A DNA stretch of 64,000 nucleotides from Planctomycetota bacterium (lineage in GTDB: Bacteria; Planctomycetota; Planctomycetia; Pirellulales; UBA1268): positions 62,001 through 126,000 of the forward strand of contig QWOQ01000008.1 of the NCBI GenBank assembly GCA_003669585.1, written 5' to 3'. Shown piece by piece: positions 20,723 to 28,869 of the stretch (position 1 is the stretch's first letter; every line of letters starts with the position of its first letter). A model generated the notes under the pieces. It ran no database searches. It was not told where the DNA came from and saw only the letters and a program-made list of their open reading frames with translations. The position numbers were made by a program, and so were the translations under genes.

Positions 20723-21504
20723 CAGATTTCCTCACTCGAAGATTCTGGAAATCCTAATACCGAATCAGATTCTTCTGGCTTGCGAAGAACATCGAGAAAC
20801 ATTTCTACGAGTGTCTCTTGACCTGTAGCATCACGAAGATTCTGCAGCGTTCCCTCTTGAAAAAGCCGTCCTCGATGCAGCAGTCCAAAGCGGTCGCACA
20901 GTCGCTGCGCTTCATCGAGTTGATGCGTACAGACGACAATGGATTTCCCTGACTTCTGCAGGTTTCTTACAAATTCAAACACAACATTGGAACCGATGAC
21001 ATCGAGCCCACGGGTAGGCTCATCAAGAAGAACGACCGACGGATCATGAACAAGCGCACGGGCGAGATTGACCCTTTGTTTCTGTCCAGTGCTGAGCGTT
21101 ACCGAACGACGATGCAAAAATGATCCGAGATCCATTAATTCGATAAGTTTGCGGATTCTTTCTTGGGCATACTCGCGAGAAAGCCCGTAGCTCGCTGCAA
21201 AATATTCCAGAATCTCAAGTGGTGAAAGCCATTGATAAAGACCTGCGCTTGCGGAAACCAATCCAATATGCCGCTTGATTCCGATTGGATCGATGGTGAT
21301 TCTACTACCGCAGATCGTCACTTCGCCGCTCGTCGGAATAAGCAGTCCGAGAATCATTCGCAGCGTCGTTGTCTTACCGGCGCCATTGGGCCCGAGAAGG
21401 CCGTAGACCTCTCCGTAATTGGCGTGAAACGACACATTATCGACCGCCAGAACGTGGCCTGCTCCGCTTCCAAACTGTTTGGTGAGATGCTCAACACAAA
21501 TCAT
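20722..21504 (-). CDS. ABC transporter ATP-binding protein (NatA-like)
   Basis: A 260-residue ABC ATPase that pairs with the adjoining permease. Walker [11 protein letters not shown]-loop region, signature [15 protein letters not shown], Walker [14 protein letters not shown] and the switch histidine ([10 protein letters not shown]) are all present. The start is taken at the ATG at 21504, which begins [12 protein letters not shown]; an upstream ATG at 21522 is also in frame. Position and overlap with the permease show a single operon. The substrate is unknown; NatA-type ATPases are best known from sodium or drug exporters. Confidence 0.93.
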   Translation of the reverse strand: MICVEHLTKQFGSGAGHVLAVDNVSFHANYGEVYGLLGPNGAGKTTTLRMILGLLIPTSGEVTICGSRITIDPIGIKRHIGLVSASAGLYQWLSPLEILEYFAASYGLSREYAQERIRKLIELMDLGSFLHRRSVTLSTGQKQRVNLARALVHDPSVVLLDEPTRGLDVIGSNVVFEFVRNLQKSGKSIVVCTHQLDEAQRLCDRFGLLHRGRLFQEGTLQNLRDATGQETLVEMFLDVLRKPEESDSVLGFPESSSEEI

Positions 21505-21619
21505 GTGCAACCACCCATACAAAATAGTGTTTTATTCTTTTGGCACACTGAGGATGTCGTTGACACGGCTCATCGAATGTACAGTCACGCAACCTATTTT
21601 CGATAACACACCAGGAATC

Positions 21620-22837
21620 TCACACAGAACTGGCTGTGAAAAGTATACCCGTCTCAATGCCGATTCCTTCTGTCCATAGCCCAACGATAAGTCTCCAGAA
21701 CATCAAATGAACTGCTGCGGACAAAAAAAGAAGTGCCTCAAGCGGCGTTCGATCGATATATGTTTTGAATCTACCACGGGCTACCAGTGACATTCCCTTC
21801 AACGTTCCTCTGAACAAAAGAAGGATCGCGGTTGTTGTCAAAGCGGCTTGCCAGCCGTTGGTTATTCCCAGGAGAGACATTCCCGCAACCAGATCGTAGG
21901 AAACATCGAAACCATGGCTCACTGAATCATGCGGATTGAGATTCTCTTGCGAAACAAGTTTCGGTCTCGTACCCATCCTCCACACAACTGCATAGCCAAG
22001 AATTGCTCCTGCCAAGCCACCGACACATGAAACGAAAAAACCTTGCACAAGCCGAGTGGGGAGGGTGTTCAAAAGCTCCTGTTGAATCACAATTCCGACC
22101 GGATGGAGTCCGGGCAATGCGATCGCGGCAAGAGTCGCTGCTGCGAACGTCGCAGCAACCCATCGGCGCGGCACTCTTGCACCATCAATCGCGAAAAGTG
22201 CCCACACGAGCAACATGGAGAGCAGAAACATGTGATAGGCATAAAGAAGAACAATATCCCATTTTGTTTCAAGCAGAATCCAAGTGACACCTCGATAATA
22301 ATTTGGTTCACGGAGCGGAATATTCATGCCTCCAGAAATCAGTTCTGCGAAATAAAAGAGCAGGAACGTGCCTGCCAATATTCCTTCTACCAGTGGGTAT
22401 CGCGGCGAAATGGCAGAACTGCACAAACGACATCGGCCTTTTAAAAACAGCCATCCTAAAACGGGAATGTTGTCTCGTAAGCCAATCCGTTGGCCACACG
22501 TTGGACAATACGATCTTCCGAAAACCACTGATCTTCCAAGAGGCACGCGGTATGCGACGACATTCAGAAAACTTCCGATCATGCCACCAAGAGCACAAAA
22601 CCATGCTGCCGCCAACGCATCCACCGACCAGATTCGCATCAACTCGGTTTGCGACATATCGGAGTCAATGCGTTGCAGCGCTGCGATTGACTGCGGCCAC
22701 ATCTTTTCCACGAACGGCAAAACAATCATGTACGCCACGAACAAGCCGGCGATTGCAACACACAGACCGCGACGCCACGACCACCAAGAGGCCGTCTGCG
22801 GATCCGTTTTAAGATCGTATTCGTTTTCAGGCATCAT
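21620..22837 (-). CDS. Prepilin peptidase-like protein with atypical active site
   Basis: A 405-residue polytopic protein of the A24 prepilin peptidase type. The N-terminal cytoplasmic domain is typical: [15 protein letters not shown], then CPTCG and CRLC with Cys111, Cys114, Cys136 and Cys139, and [14 protein letters not shown]. The first catalytic aspartate is in [14 protein letters not shown] (Asp218), but the usual IPD that follows is VPR. The second motif, normally GxGD before K, is replaced by [14 protein letters not shown], with an aspartate (Asp315) in about the right place but no glycines around it. It may be a divergent active peptidase or an inactive homologue. No pilin or pilus assembly gene is next to it. 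The start ATG is at 22837, with poor ribosome-site support. Confidence 0.85.
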   Translation of the reverse strand: MMPENEYDLKTDPQTASWWSWRRGLCVAIAGLFVAYMIVLPFVEKMWPQSIAALQRIDSDMSQTELMRIWSVDALAAAWFCALGGMIGSFLNVVAYRVPLGRSVVFGRSYCPTCGQRIGLRDNIPVLGWLFLKGRCRLCSSAISPRYPLVEGILAGTFLLFYFAELISGGMNIPLREPNYYRGVTWILLETKWDIVLLYAYHMFLLSMLLVWALFAIDGARVPRRWVAATFAAATLAAIALPGLHPVGIVIQQELLNTLPTRLVQGFFVSCVGGLAGAILGYAVVWRMGTRPKLVSQENLNPHDSVSHGFDVSYDLVAGMSLLGITNGWQAALTTTAILLLFRGTLKGMSLVARGRFKTYIDRTPLEALLFLSAAVHLMFWRLIVGLWTEGIGIETGILFTASSV

Positions 22838-23086
22838 CGAAATCAAAAAACACTCTTTTTACATCCAACAGACCGCTGTACGAAGGGCGTCGTTGGAGAG
22901 CCTACCATCCTGAAATTGAATATACTGAACAATCATTTTTACCCGATTTTAAAGCCGAATGTTGATTCATCGACTTTCAATATGGCATCTGTGCTCGTGA
23001 AAAGTTCTGCTGAACGGAAGTCGAACTTTCGTCTGGCCTGAAATCTTCTCTCCCGGCATGATCTATCAACATCGAACGCGTCATGT

Positions 23087-24190
23087 ATGCCCCCACATCT
23101 TCAACCATCTGAAGACATGCATGAACAAACTTCTTCGTATCGCAGAAAGCACTTCGTGCCAGACTGTTCAAAAACAGAACTCTTTGAAGAACCTGACACT
23201 CATGTCGGCTCTCCACAGCCGAAACAAAAGACGATTCTGCGAATCGTTCTTCGTGCCTTGGCAACCGTCATACTGGTCGGATTGCTGGCGAGAAATTTAA
23301 ATTGGCAGGGCTTGGTTGACTCTCTGGAACATGTTGAGTGGAGTTGGTGGCTGGGAGGACTTGTTGTCGCGAATGTATCCCAGGTTCTCAGTGGCATTCG
23401 CTGGGCGGGACTGGCGCGACCTCTTGGTTTTCATTTCTCGATTCCAAGCTACATCGGCCGGTATTACGAAGGCATGTTTTTCAGCCTCTGTCTCCCCACA
23501 TCGATTGGAGGTGACGTCGTCAAGGCTTACCGTCTCGCCAATTCAACGCACGGCAGAATGGTCGCGGGCTGTACCGTAATCGCCGATCGACTCGCCGGAC
23601 TGTCGGCTCTTGGAGTGCTGGTGGGAACATCTTTTACCAGCGATACTTTCAACCTTTCAATCTGGCCGACACTGCTGGTGGGAGCCTCTCTTTCGGGCCT
23701 ACTCGTTCTCATCACGTCGCTGAGCGTCGTTATGCTCAAGGGAGTCGTGGGATTCATTCCTGCTCACAGTTCGGTCGGTCATTTTATTGCGAAACTTCTT
23801 CCTTATCAAAAACGACCTATTCTGATCATACGCGCGATTGGTTGGAGTCTTCTTGTGCAACTCTCGGGGGCAATCTGTGTCTGGTTGATTGCCTGTGGAC
23901 TCCACATTGATATTCCGCCGTTCAAGTGGTTTTTGATTGTGCCACTCGTCGCACTTTTAACGGTGCTTCCGCTCAGCATCAGTGGCGTAGGTATTCGAGA
24001 GGGTGGGCTCGCTCTTCTTTTGAACCCCGAAGGGATTTCGACTGAACAATCCGTGGCGCTTGGTCTCCTCTGGTTTCTCACAACAGTTATCGGGGGCCTG
24101 ATTGGTGGGTTCATTTTCTTTTTAAATCGATCGCATACACACTCACCAAACAATTCAGACCCAGTAACACATTTGCCGAAAAACATTTGA
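23087..24190 (+). CDS. Lysylphosphatidylglycerol synthase TM-type flippase-like protein
   Basis: A 367-residue integral membrane protein of the UPF0104/AglD/LPG-synthase transmembrane family. About 50 polar residues precede eight or so membrane spans. The family patterns are visible in WWLGGLVVANVSQVLSGIRW, FFSLCLPTSIGGDVVKAYRLA (approx. 135-155), RLAGLSALG and LPLSISGVGIREGG near 300. Members move lipid-linked sugars or lipids across the membrane; the substrate here cannot be told. The start at 23087 lacks a clear ribosome site, and an ATG at 23117 is the alternative. It converges on the NUDIX gene. Confidence 0.87.
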   Translation: MPPHLQPSEDMHEQTSSYRRKHFVPDCSKTELFEEPDTHVGSPQPKQKTILRIVLRALATVILVGLLARNLNWQGLVDSLEHVEWSWWLGGLVVANVSQVLSGIRWAGLARPLGFHFSIPSYIGRYYEGMFFSLCLPTSIGGDVVKAYRLANSTHGRMVAGCTVIADRLAGLSALGVLVGTSFTSDTFNLSIWPTLLVGASLSGLLVLITSLSVVMLKGVVGFIPAHSSVGHFIAKLLPYQKRPILIIRAIGWSLLVQLSGAICVWLIACGLHIDIPPFKWFLIVPLVALLTVLPLSISGVGIREGGLALLLNPEGISTEQSVALGLLWFLTTVIGGLIGGFIFFLNRSHTHSPNNSDPVTHLPKNI

Positions 24191-24213
24191 GAAGCGTTCT
24201 CCCGAAAACATCC

Positions 24214-24780
24214 TTAGGTGTTTCGACGGATTGCATCGAACATGAGGAGAGACGCGATTGTTTTGGCATCCTCAATTCTTCCGTCGAGACACATCGCAAT
24301 TGCGTCACTCCAAGAAACCACGTTGAGTGTGATATCTTCTCCAGGTTCGAGTGCCTGCGGCCCTGCCGAAAGTCCTTCGGCAACAAACACGTGCATCCGC
24401 TCGCACAGAATACCTGGCGACATCCAGTACGAACCGATGGGCCGAACCGTAACGGCCGCGTAGCCAGTCTCCTCAGAAAGTTCGCGTCGAGCAGCCTGTT
24501 CAAGTTCTTCCGGCCGATCAAGGGTCCCCGCGGGCAGTTCAAGAAGCGTCGCTCCAACCGCTGGACGACGGTTCGCAATCAGGCAAATACGATCACCTTC
24601 GATCAGAGGAATGATCACAACACTTCCCGGATGCTCAATCACCTCCCGCAATCTCACGGGCGAACCTTTCTTATTTTCTTCAAACTGCACGATCTGAAAT
24701 CGCTTTGATTGATAGACCACCACGCCCTGTGGGCGTAACTGAGAATCCGGAGTGTGAGAGGCTCTCACGGGATCGGTCAT
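24214..24780 (-). CDS. NUDIX hydrolase, ADP-ribose pyrophosphatase-like
   Basis: A 188-residue NUDIX enzyme. The full signature is present, with GTLDRPEE followed by ARRELSEETGY, giving the metal-binding RELSEE core. The N-terminal beta strands (VVVYQSKRFQIVQFE) and the LLELPAGTLD stretch before the box are characteristic of ADP-ribose or nucleoside-diphosphate-sugar pyrophosphatases. The start at 24780 is chosen because GGGGAG lies seven bases before it; the ATG at 24786 would be too close to that site. It is divergent from a gene of unknown function. Confidence 0.93.
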   Translation of the reverse strand: MTDPVRASHTPDSQLRPQGVVVYQSKRFQIVQFEENKKGSPVRLREVIEHPGSVVIIPLIEGDRICLIANRRPAVGATLLELPAGTLDRPEELEQAARRELSEETGYAAVTVRPIGSYWMSPGILCERMHVFVAEGLSAGPQALEPGEDITLNVVSWSDAIAMCLDGRIEDAKTIASLLMFDAIRRNT

Positions 24781-24895
24781 ATACATACTCCCCTTCTTTT
24801 TGTTTCACGAAGAGACAGTTTTTGATGACTCTTCAAAAAAATACTTTTTGTTTTTATCTTCTTTACCGACGACCCTTCACGAAACACACATCCCC

Positions 24896-25441
24896 ATGCC
24901 AACAGAAAGTCCAGAAGAACTGATCCACACGGCGACCGCGCTCTTTGAACGTGCGCGAGGGAAAATCCTCACCAACACGGTCACGGGACAAGAGCAAAAG
25001 GAACTCCTCATCGGTTTTCGTGTAGGTGGCGAGGCTAGCATCTATCTGCCACATGGGTTGGCGTGTCATTTTAATTCGGTAGGAGAGTTGCGTCGGGCTT
25101 TTTATGGCGATCTTCTTTACAAGGCAGTCCACGGGGATTTTGTCGCGATTGAACGCCAGCCCGGAGGGTTGATGGTGCTGAATGACTCCAGCGGTGATCG
25201 ACAACACATGATCATGTCGGTAATTTCCTCAAGTCTTTGTGACATAAAGCAATGCGCCACTGCTGGCGAGATCGATTGGATTGACTGTCGCTGTAATCGT
25301 ATATCCGAAGGGATTTCCCCTGAATTATTGCCGGGGAAAATAAATGATTGGCTCTGCAGGCTCTCGCTTCCCCCGATCATCGCAAGAAGTCCACGGGTGG
25401 ACGGAAAACCGGTAGGTCGACGGAGGGATCGCGATCGATAG
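24896..25441 (+). CDS. Hypothetical protein
   Basis: A 181-residue protein with no family I recognise. The ATG at 24896 (MPTESPEELIHTATALF) is more likely than one at 24800, whose first 32 residues are low quality, but neither has a strong ribosome site. The protein is mixed alpha/beta with a central IGFRVGGEASIYLPHGL and FYGDLLYKAVHGDFVAIE. It has five or six cysteines in the second half (CDIKQC, DWIDCRCN) and a basic Arg-rich C-terminus. No signal peptide or membrane segment is seen, so it is probably cytoplasmic. Confidence 0.6.
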   Translation: MPTESPEELIHTATALFERARGKILTNTVTGQEQKELLIGFRVGGEASIYLPHGLACHFNSVGELRRAFYGDLLYKAVHGDFVAIERQPGGLMVLNDSSGDRQHMIMSVISSSLCDIKQCATAGEIDWIDCRCNRISEGISPELLPGKINDWLCRLSLPPIIARSPRVDGKPVGRRRDRDR

Positions 25442-25469
25442 TTATTTTAAAAAAATACCATTCTCTTTC

Positions 25470-26495
25470 TTACGCTGGCGCGCGTGTCGGCAATGTTGTT
25501 TGTTCGATGGTGACTGACTTTAATGAGCCACCAACGTCTACTTGCAGCCCCGACATCTCCGCACTGGCTCGATTATGTAACATCGCCAGCGAGAGTATTT
25601 TTCCAGTCGTACGCCACCGACAAGAGCTTCCGACGACCCCTACTGTCGACCCTTGCATTGTCACGCTCGTTCCGGGCTCTGGAATCTCGTTCGACAGGAT
25701 CGAAAGGCAAACAATTCGTTTATTGACATGCCCCATGGCATCAATCCTTGCAACCGTCTCTTGCCCCAAATAACAACCTTTTGTGAAACTGATCGCCTGA
25801 GAATTTCTGCCTAATTCTTGCGGAAGTGTTTTGCCTGGAATATCCACTGCAGAAGGTCGGCCATATTCAATTCGTTTCGTTTCAAAAGCTTCTCGAGACA
25901 CCGTGGAAATCTGTATCTGCAAAAGAATGCTTTCCATCTTTTGAAAACAATCCGACTTCATGAAAAGTACAAATCCCTCCGTCCCAGTCCAGTCGACGCA
26001 TTCGATACGTATGGAATCACCACTCACAACTACCACTCGATGATCGAGAGCCTGATCGGGAAGCGACTGAGGCAATAGTTTTTCAAGACGGGACCGAGCC
26101 ATGGGACCACCGATATACATCGATTGATACTCGAGAGTTTCATCAACGCTCTCAAATGACTCTCGGATGTGGTACCGCTCCAGATGCTCTCGAAGTGCCC
26201 CTGACACTCCAGGATCGGCATCAATCAAAACTCCTTCTTCCGTTCGCAGAATCTGAACAAACCAGAGCACCCACCCGTGAGAATCGAGAATAAAGCTCTC
26301 CGTTCCTTGACCGGCCAGGAGCTTCGAAACGCTTGCCGTCGTAAAGCTGTCCGTGAATCGAACGGCGTCGGATCCAGTCATTAAAAGTCGCGATCGCGAC
26401 CCCAGATCCACCCAACCGCAATCCTCGTCCAGCAGTTCAAGTCCGTTGGGACGATACTCAATCGGAATTTCAGCGGCTTTTTCAGAAGTTTTCAT
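25470..26495 (-). CDS. YgfZ/GcvT-like folate-binding protein
   Basis: A 341-residue member of the GcvT/YgfZ family. The hallmark FTKGCYLGQETVARIDAMG is in the second half; this KGCxxGQE motif marks YgfZ-type proteins, which use a tetrahydrofolate-like cofactor in iron-sulphur cluster assembly or repair. Lys followed by Cys in KGC matches characterised YgfZ. The ATG at 26495 (MKTSEKAAEIPIEY) is preferred, with AAGGAG about 12 bases before it. The open frame to 26630 begins inside a poorly conserved segment. It converges on the hypothetical gene and is divergent from the XRE gene across a long structured gap. Confidence 0.88.
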   Translation of the reverse strand: MKTSEKAAEIPIEYRPNGLELLDEDCGWVDLGSRSRLLMTGSDAVRFTDSFTTASVSKLLAGQGTESFILDSHGWVLWFVQILRTEEGVLIDADPGVSGALREHLERYHIRESFESVDETLEYQSMYIGGPMARSRLEKLLPQSLPDQALDHRVVVVSGDSIRIECVDWTGTEGFVLFMKSDCFQKMESILLQIQISTVSREAFETKRIEYGRPSAVDIPGKTLPQELGRNSQAISFTKGCYLGQETVARIDAMGHVNKRIVCLSILSNEIPEPGTSVTMQGSTVGVVGSSCRWRTTGKILSLAMLHNRASAEMSGLQVDVGGSLKSVTIEQTTLPTRAPA

Positions 26496-26780
26496 GCGGT
26501 CCAGAGGCTCCTTCGGGAATTCTTTTTTACAAAATCGTCGAGGGTTTGATCGCTCGTATTGGGTCAATCCACAAAGTGTCCGGCTGACCTTAGAACAATC
26601 CGAGGTTACCACGTCACAGTTCATCCACATTTTCGTCTTAAAGCTTAGAACTGTTTATTTTTTGCTTTCTGTTCGAACGAAATCAAAACAGTCTGCGTAG
26701 TTACTGAAACTGCGAGCAATTCGCAGGCGGTGACAAAGAACTGAGAAATTCTGTTTTAAACAAAATTCTGACATTCTGAG

Positions 26781-26845
26781 TTGCCGGGTTTGGTATGCTT
26801 GGTCCGTGGGACCCGCAGGCAAGGCCGGTCTCCCTCTCCGGGCAA
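26781..26845 (+). ncRNA. Hairpin cluster 1, candidate structured RNA
   Basis: TTGCC at 26781-26785 can pair with GGCAA at 26841-26845, with one further GG/CC pair beyond a bulge. Inside lies a perfect GGTCC/GGACC stem with a GTG loop at 26801-26813. An alternative CTTG/CAAG stem encloses it. A short T-run (GATTTTTC) follows. Pairing was found by eye; transcription is not shown, and the opposite strand would fold equally well. Confidence 0.35.
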
Positions 26846-26933
26846 AAGTTGATTTTTCTTCCTCATCATACGCTCGCATTCCCTTCGATCTGTATTCGGG
26901 ATCGGTCTGCGCGCTAATGATGCTTCTGACGCT

Positions 26934-26993
26934 TCATTTGCCGGTCTTTGAGTGAACCTTTTTTTAGGCACTCACATGCCCGGCAATAAATGA
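26934..26993 (+). ncRNA. Extended interrupted stem-loop, candidate leader RNA
   Basis: Nested pairings run TCAT/ATGA (26934-26937 with 26990-26993), TTGCCGG/CCGGCAA (26938-26944 with 26980-26986), TGAGTG/CACTCA (26949-26954 with 26969-26974) and CCT/AGG around a T-rich loop. Together these give about 20 base pairs in 60 nt with three internal loops. It lies about 75 bp before the XRE gene. A GGCTCT/AGAGCC hairpin (27031-27049) follows, right before that gene's ribosome site. It may be a regulatory leader or a small RNA. Confidence 0.45.
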
Positions 26994-27030
26994 GACGGTG
27001 GTAGGGGAATCAACTTCAGGGCAACTTACG

Positions 27031-27049
27031 GGCTCTCAAGTAAAGAGCC
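27031..27049 (+). promoter_or_regulatory. Hairpin just before the ribosome site of the XRE gene
   Basis: GGCTCT at 27031-27036 pairs with AGAGCC at 27044-27049 across a seven-base loop. The ribosome site AGGAG begins four bases later, at 27053. A hairpin this close could affect translation start. Confidence 0.45.
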
Positions 27050-27067
27050 TTGAGGAGATTCGCAGCG

Positions 27068-27694
27068 ATGGCTACAGCACACTATGAAAATGACTGCCGT
27101 GATGGTTTCGATGATTCGCATGATCCACATGGCTCACATGATGCAAGGCTTTGCTCTCAAGACCTTCATCAAGGTGGGAGTTCTCCTGGAGAGAAAACTT
27201 TTCGAAAACTTTCTGCCCACCGTCGCCTGAAAATGAAATTGCACAGAATTTCAGAGGTTCGCCATCGTCAGGGGGTGACGCTTCGCAATGTCGCTCGCCG
27301 ACTCGGTCTTGAACTCTCGGTTGTTCGACGCCAGGAAGAATCTGACTGCGACTTGAGGCTCACTGATTTGTTGCTGTGGCAGGAGGTGCTCGAAGTACCT
27401 GTTGGTGAACTTCTTGTTGAAGCAGAAGGTCAACTCTCAGGTCCAATACTCGAACGAGCACGCATGGTTAAATTAATGAAGACAGCCGCTGCCATCCGTG
27501 AACGGGCCGGAGACACTCCCGTCGGTCGTCTCGTTGGAATGCTCGTGTCTCAAATTCTTGAAATTATGCCTGAGCTGGAAAATGTTACGCCTTGGCATAC
27601 CGTAGGACAACGTCGCACGCTTGATGAACTCGGCCGAGTTGCTCAGAATCCTGTACAGGAATCGCTCTTTCGAAATGAGAACCATTCGTATTGA
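27068..27694 (+). CDS. XRE-type helix-turn-helix protein
   Basis: A 208-residue probable DNA-binding regulator. The ATG at 27068 has AGGAG at 27053-27057; a TTG at 27050 is in frame but would absorb that site. The first 50 residues are acidic and His-rich (DDSHDPHGSHD). A helix-turn-helix of XRE type follows at about 60-115 (ISEVRHRQGVTLRNVARRLGL, VVRRQEESDCDLRLTDLLLW, then the typical EVPVGELL). The C-terminal half is helical and ends in a non-conserved polar tail. The target is unknown. The structured leader upstream suggests regulation of the gene itself. Confidence 0.8.
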   Translation: MATAHYENDCRDGFDDSHDPHGSHDARLCSQDLHQGGSSPGEKTFRKLSAHRRLKMKLHRISEVRHRQGVTLRNVARRLGLELSVVRRQEESDCDLRLTDLLLWQEVLEVPVGELLVEAEGQLSGPILERARMVKLMKTAAAIRERAGDTPVGRLVGMLVSQILEIMPELENVTPWHTVGQRRTLDELGRVAQNPVQESLFRNENHSY

Positions 27695-28104
27695 TTTTGG
27701 TATTCCAGCGGAGAACTCTTCAGACCTCTTTTTTCGTATTTGCAGCGAGAATAAGGGTCAGAATGCTGTGGAGGGTTTTTTGAAATGTTCTTGGCATCTT
27801 CATCTTGAGGCGATTCATTGCCTTGCCTTAAGATCATTTCATTGATTCTGGCTGGGGAGCTACTCCAGTCGATCAACGCAGAATCTTCTTTCGAGAGACA
27901 CCCCTTAGGGAGTTTGCCGTGCATTCGCTTGTGGGAGTATTGGGCATCACTGTCGTACTTTTTCTGACCGTTGCCGTCACCGCCAAGATGATTCTCGGCA
28001 AATAGCTTTTGAAAACCTGTTTCAGAGTATTTATTTTTCTAAAACAGTTTCTGCAATCGCATTGATTCGTGCGTGAAAATCATGCGCGGTTGATGCAAAT
28101 CTAT
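27695..28104. other. Intergenic gap containing one small ORF
   Basis: About 410 bp between the XRE gene and the convergent membrane-protein gene. Apart from the 28-codon ORF at 27919-28005 I see no gene. A T-rich run (CTTTTTTCG near 27729, GTTTTTTG near 27777) follows the XRE stop, but there is no strong stem before it. Confidence 0.4.
27919..28005 (+). CDS. Candidate 28-residue membrane peptide
   Basis: A GTG-started frame of 28 codons, ending in TAG, that would encode a single hydrophobic helix (LVGVLGITVVLFLTVAVTA) with a short basic tail (KMILGK). AGGGAG at 27907-27912 sits six bases before the start, which is good spacing. The peptide has the size and shape of known bacterial one-span micro-proteins. 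It could still be chance: it has no overlapping conserved partner and is too short to judge by codon use. Confidence 0.4.
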   Translation: MHSLVGVLGITVVLFLTVAVTAKMILGK

Positions 28105-28545
28105 TCAGGTTGTCTTTTTAAGAGTACCCGGCTCAACATGCTGCCAGCGATACGTTCCACTGACGCCCACAAAAAGAACTCCAAAACATGCGAACAGCGT
28201 TGTTCCCAGTACAAGCCACGCAGTGATCGCAAGCCAGAAATAGTCTCTGAGCCATACCCGAGCTGGCGGTTCGTCGCTTTTTCGAACCTTTCTCTGAACC
28301 GGTCCATCGAGACCTGATTGCTTTCGCATGTCTTCGCGAAAAGACTCCCAGTTTTCCTGAACCTCCGGCCTTGCAAGCGACTCGAGCCAGCGATCCCTCA
28401 CAGAAAGTAGCAGCAGTACTGGCACTATCATGGTGAGCATCCAAGTCGAGAGAAGTACTGCTACCGGCGCACTTCGTACAATTGAACGTGGACTGGATGC
28501 CGTGAAGCTCTTTTTCAATAGCTTCTTTCTCGGAGTGCTCTTCAT
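28105..28545 (-). CDS. Hypothetical two-span membrane protein
   Basis: A 146-residue protein with a basic N-terminus (KSTPRKKLLKK), a membrane span at about 26-48 (VAVLLSTWMLTMIVPVLLLL), a charged middle of about 50 residues, and a second span near 103-127 (FWLAITAWLVLGTTLFACFG). The ATG at 28545 has AAGGA eight bases upstream. I recognise no family. The two spans with a soluble loop suggest an inner-membrane accessory protein. Confidence 0.65.
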   Translation of the reverse strand: MKSTPRKKLLKKSFTASSPRSIVRSAPVAVLLSTWMLTMIVPVLLLLSVRDRWLESLARPEVQENWESFREDMRKQSGLDGPVQRKVRKSDEPPARVWLRDYFWLAITAWLVLGTTLFACFGVLFVGVSGTYRWQHVEPGTLKKTT

Positions 28546-28869
28546 TCGCTTTTCCTTCTCTTCGAGGATCGATTACGCAAACCCATTCTTCACGGTTATT
28601 TCTTTTTTCTTTTTGTAAGAAACGCTGCGACTGATTCGACAGCACATCTCCCGGCAGGGTTGCCGCGGGCCACCATTTCCTCACGATTGATTTTTTCCCT
28701 GTTTTCTAACGTCGGAAACGATCTGGTGAGCTTTCCCGGTCGCCGTTACCATTCGCCCCTTCCTGAGTGCCTTTCCTTATTTCACATTCCCGAGCCTGCA
28801 TTCGACATGCACACCACATCACTTATCTGTCGTATCTTTGCATGTTCGCCCTTGTGGTGCAGCACATAC
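28546..28869. other. Divergent intergenic gap
   Basis: About 320 bp between the divergent membrane-protein gene and the secreted-protein gene. The frame of the latter stays open back to 28660 with an ATG at 28807, so part of this stretch could be coding. I see no ribosome site that would decide it, and no hairpin of note. Confidence 0.35.

Larger units (their letters stand above)
26496..27067. other. Long divergent intergenic region rich in hairpins
   Basis: About 570 bp between the divergent YgfZ-like and XRE genes, with no convincing protein gene (the small minus-strand frames have poor codon character). It holds at least four hairpins on the right side, listed separately. A smaller CTGCGA/TCGCAG hairpin lies near 26709-26725, and the hexamer ATTCTG occurs three times at 26748, 26765 and 26773. 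Promoters for both genes must lie here. A non-coding RNA or long 5' leader of the XRE gene is possible. Confidence 0.55.

Noticed and set aside
26660-26690. TTCGAAC resembling a tRNA T-loop
   Set aside because: The flanking bases do not form a T-stem and no acceptor or anticodon stem can be built.
26748-26778. Three copies of ATTCTG as iterons
   Set aside because: Spacing is irregular (17 and 8 bases) and the hexamer is A/T-rich, so chance is likely; no replication gene is nearby.
26781-26845. Hairpin cluster considered as SRP, tmRNA or RNase P RNA
   Set aside because: The conserved cores of these RNAs (such as GGAAGGAAGCA in SRP, or the tRNA-like end of tmRNA) are not present.
28133-28684. 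Minus-strand open frame of 183 codons
   Set aside because: It overlaps the better-supported two-span membrane gene in another frame and has poor amino-acid composition.
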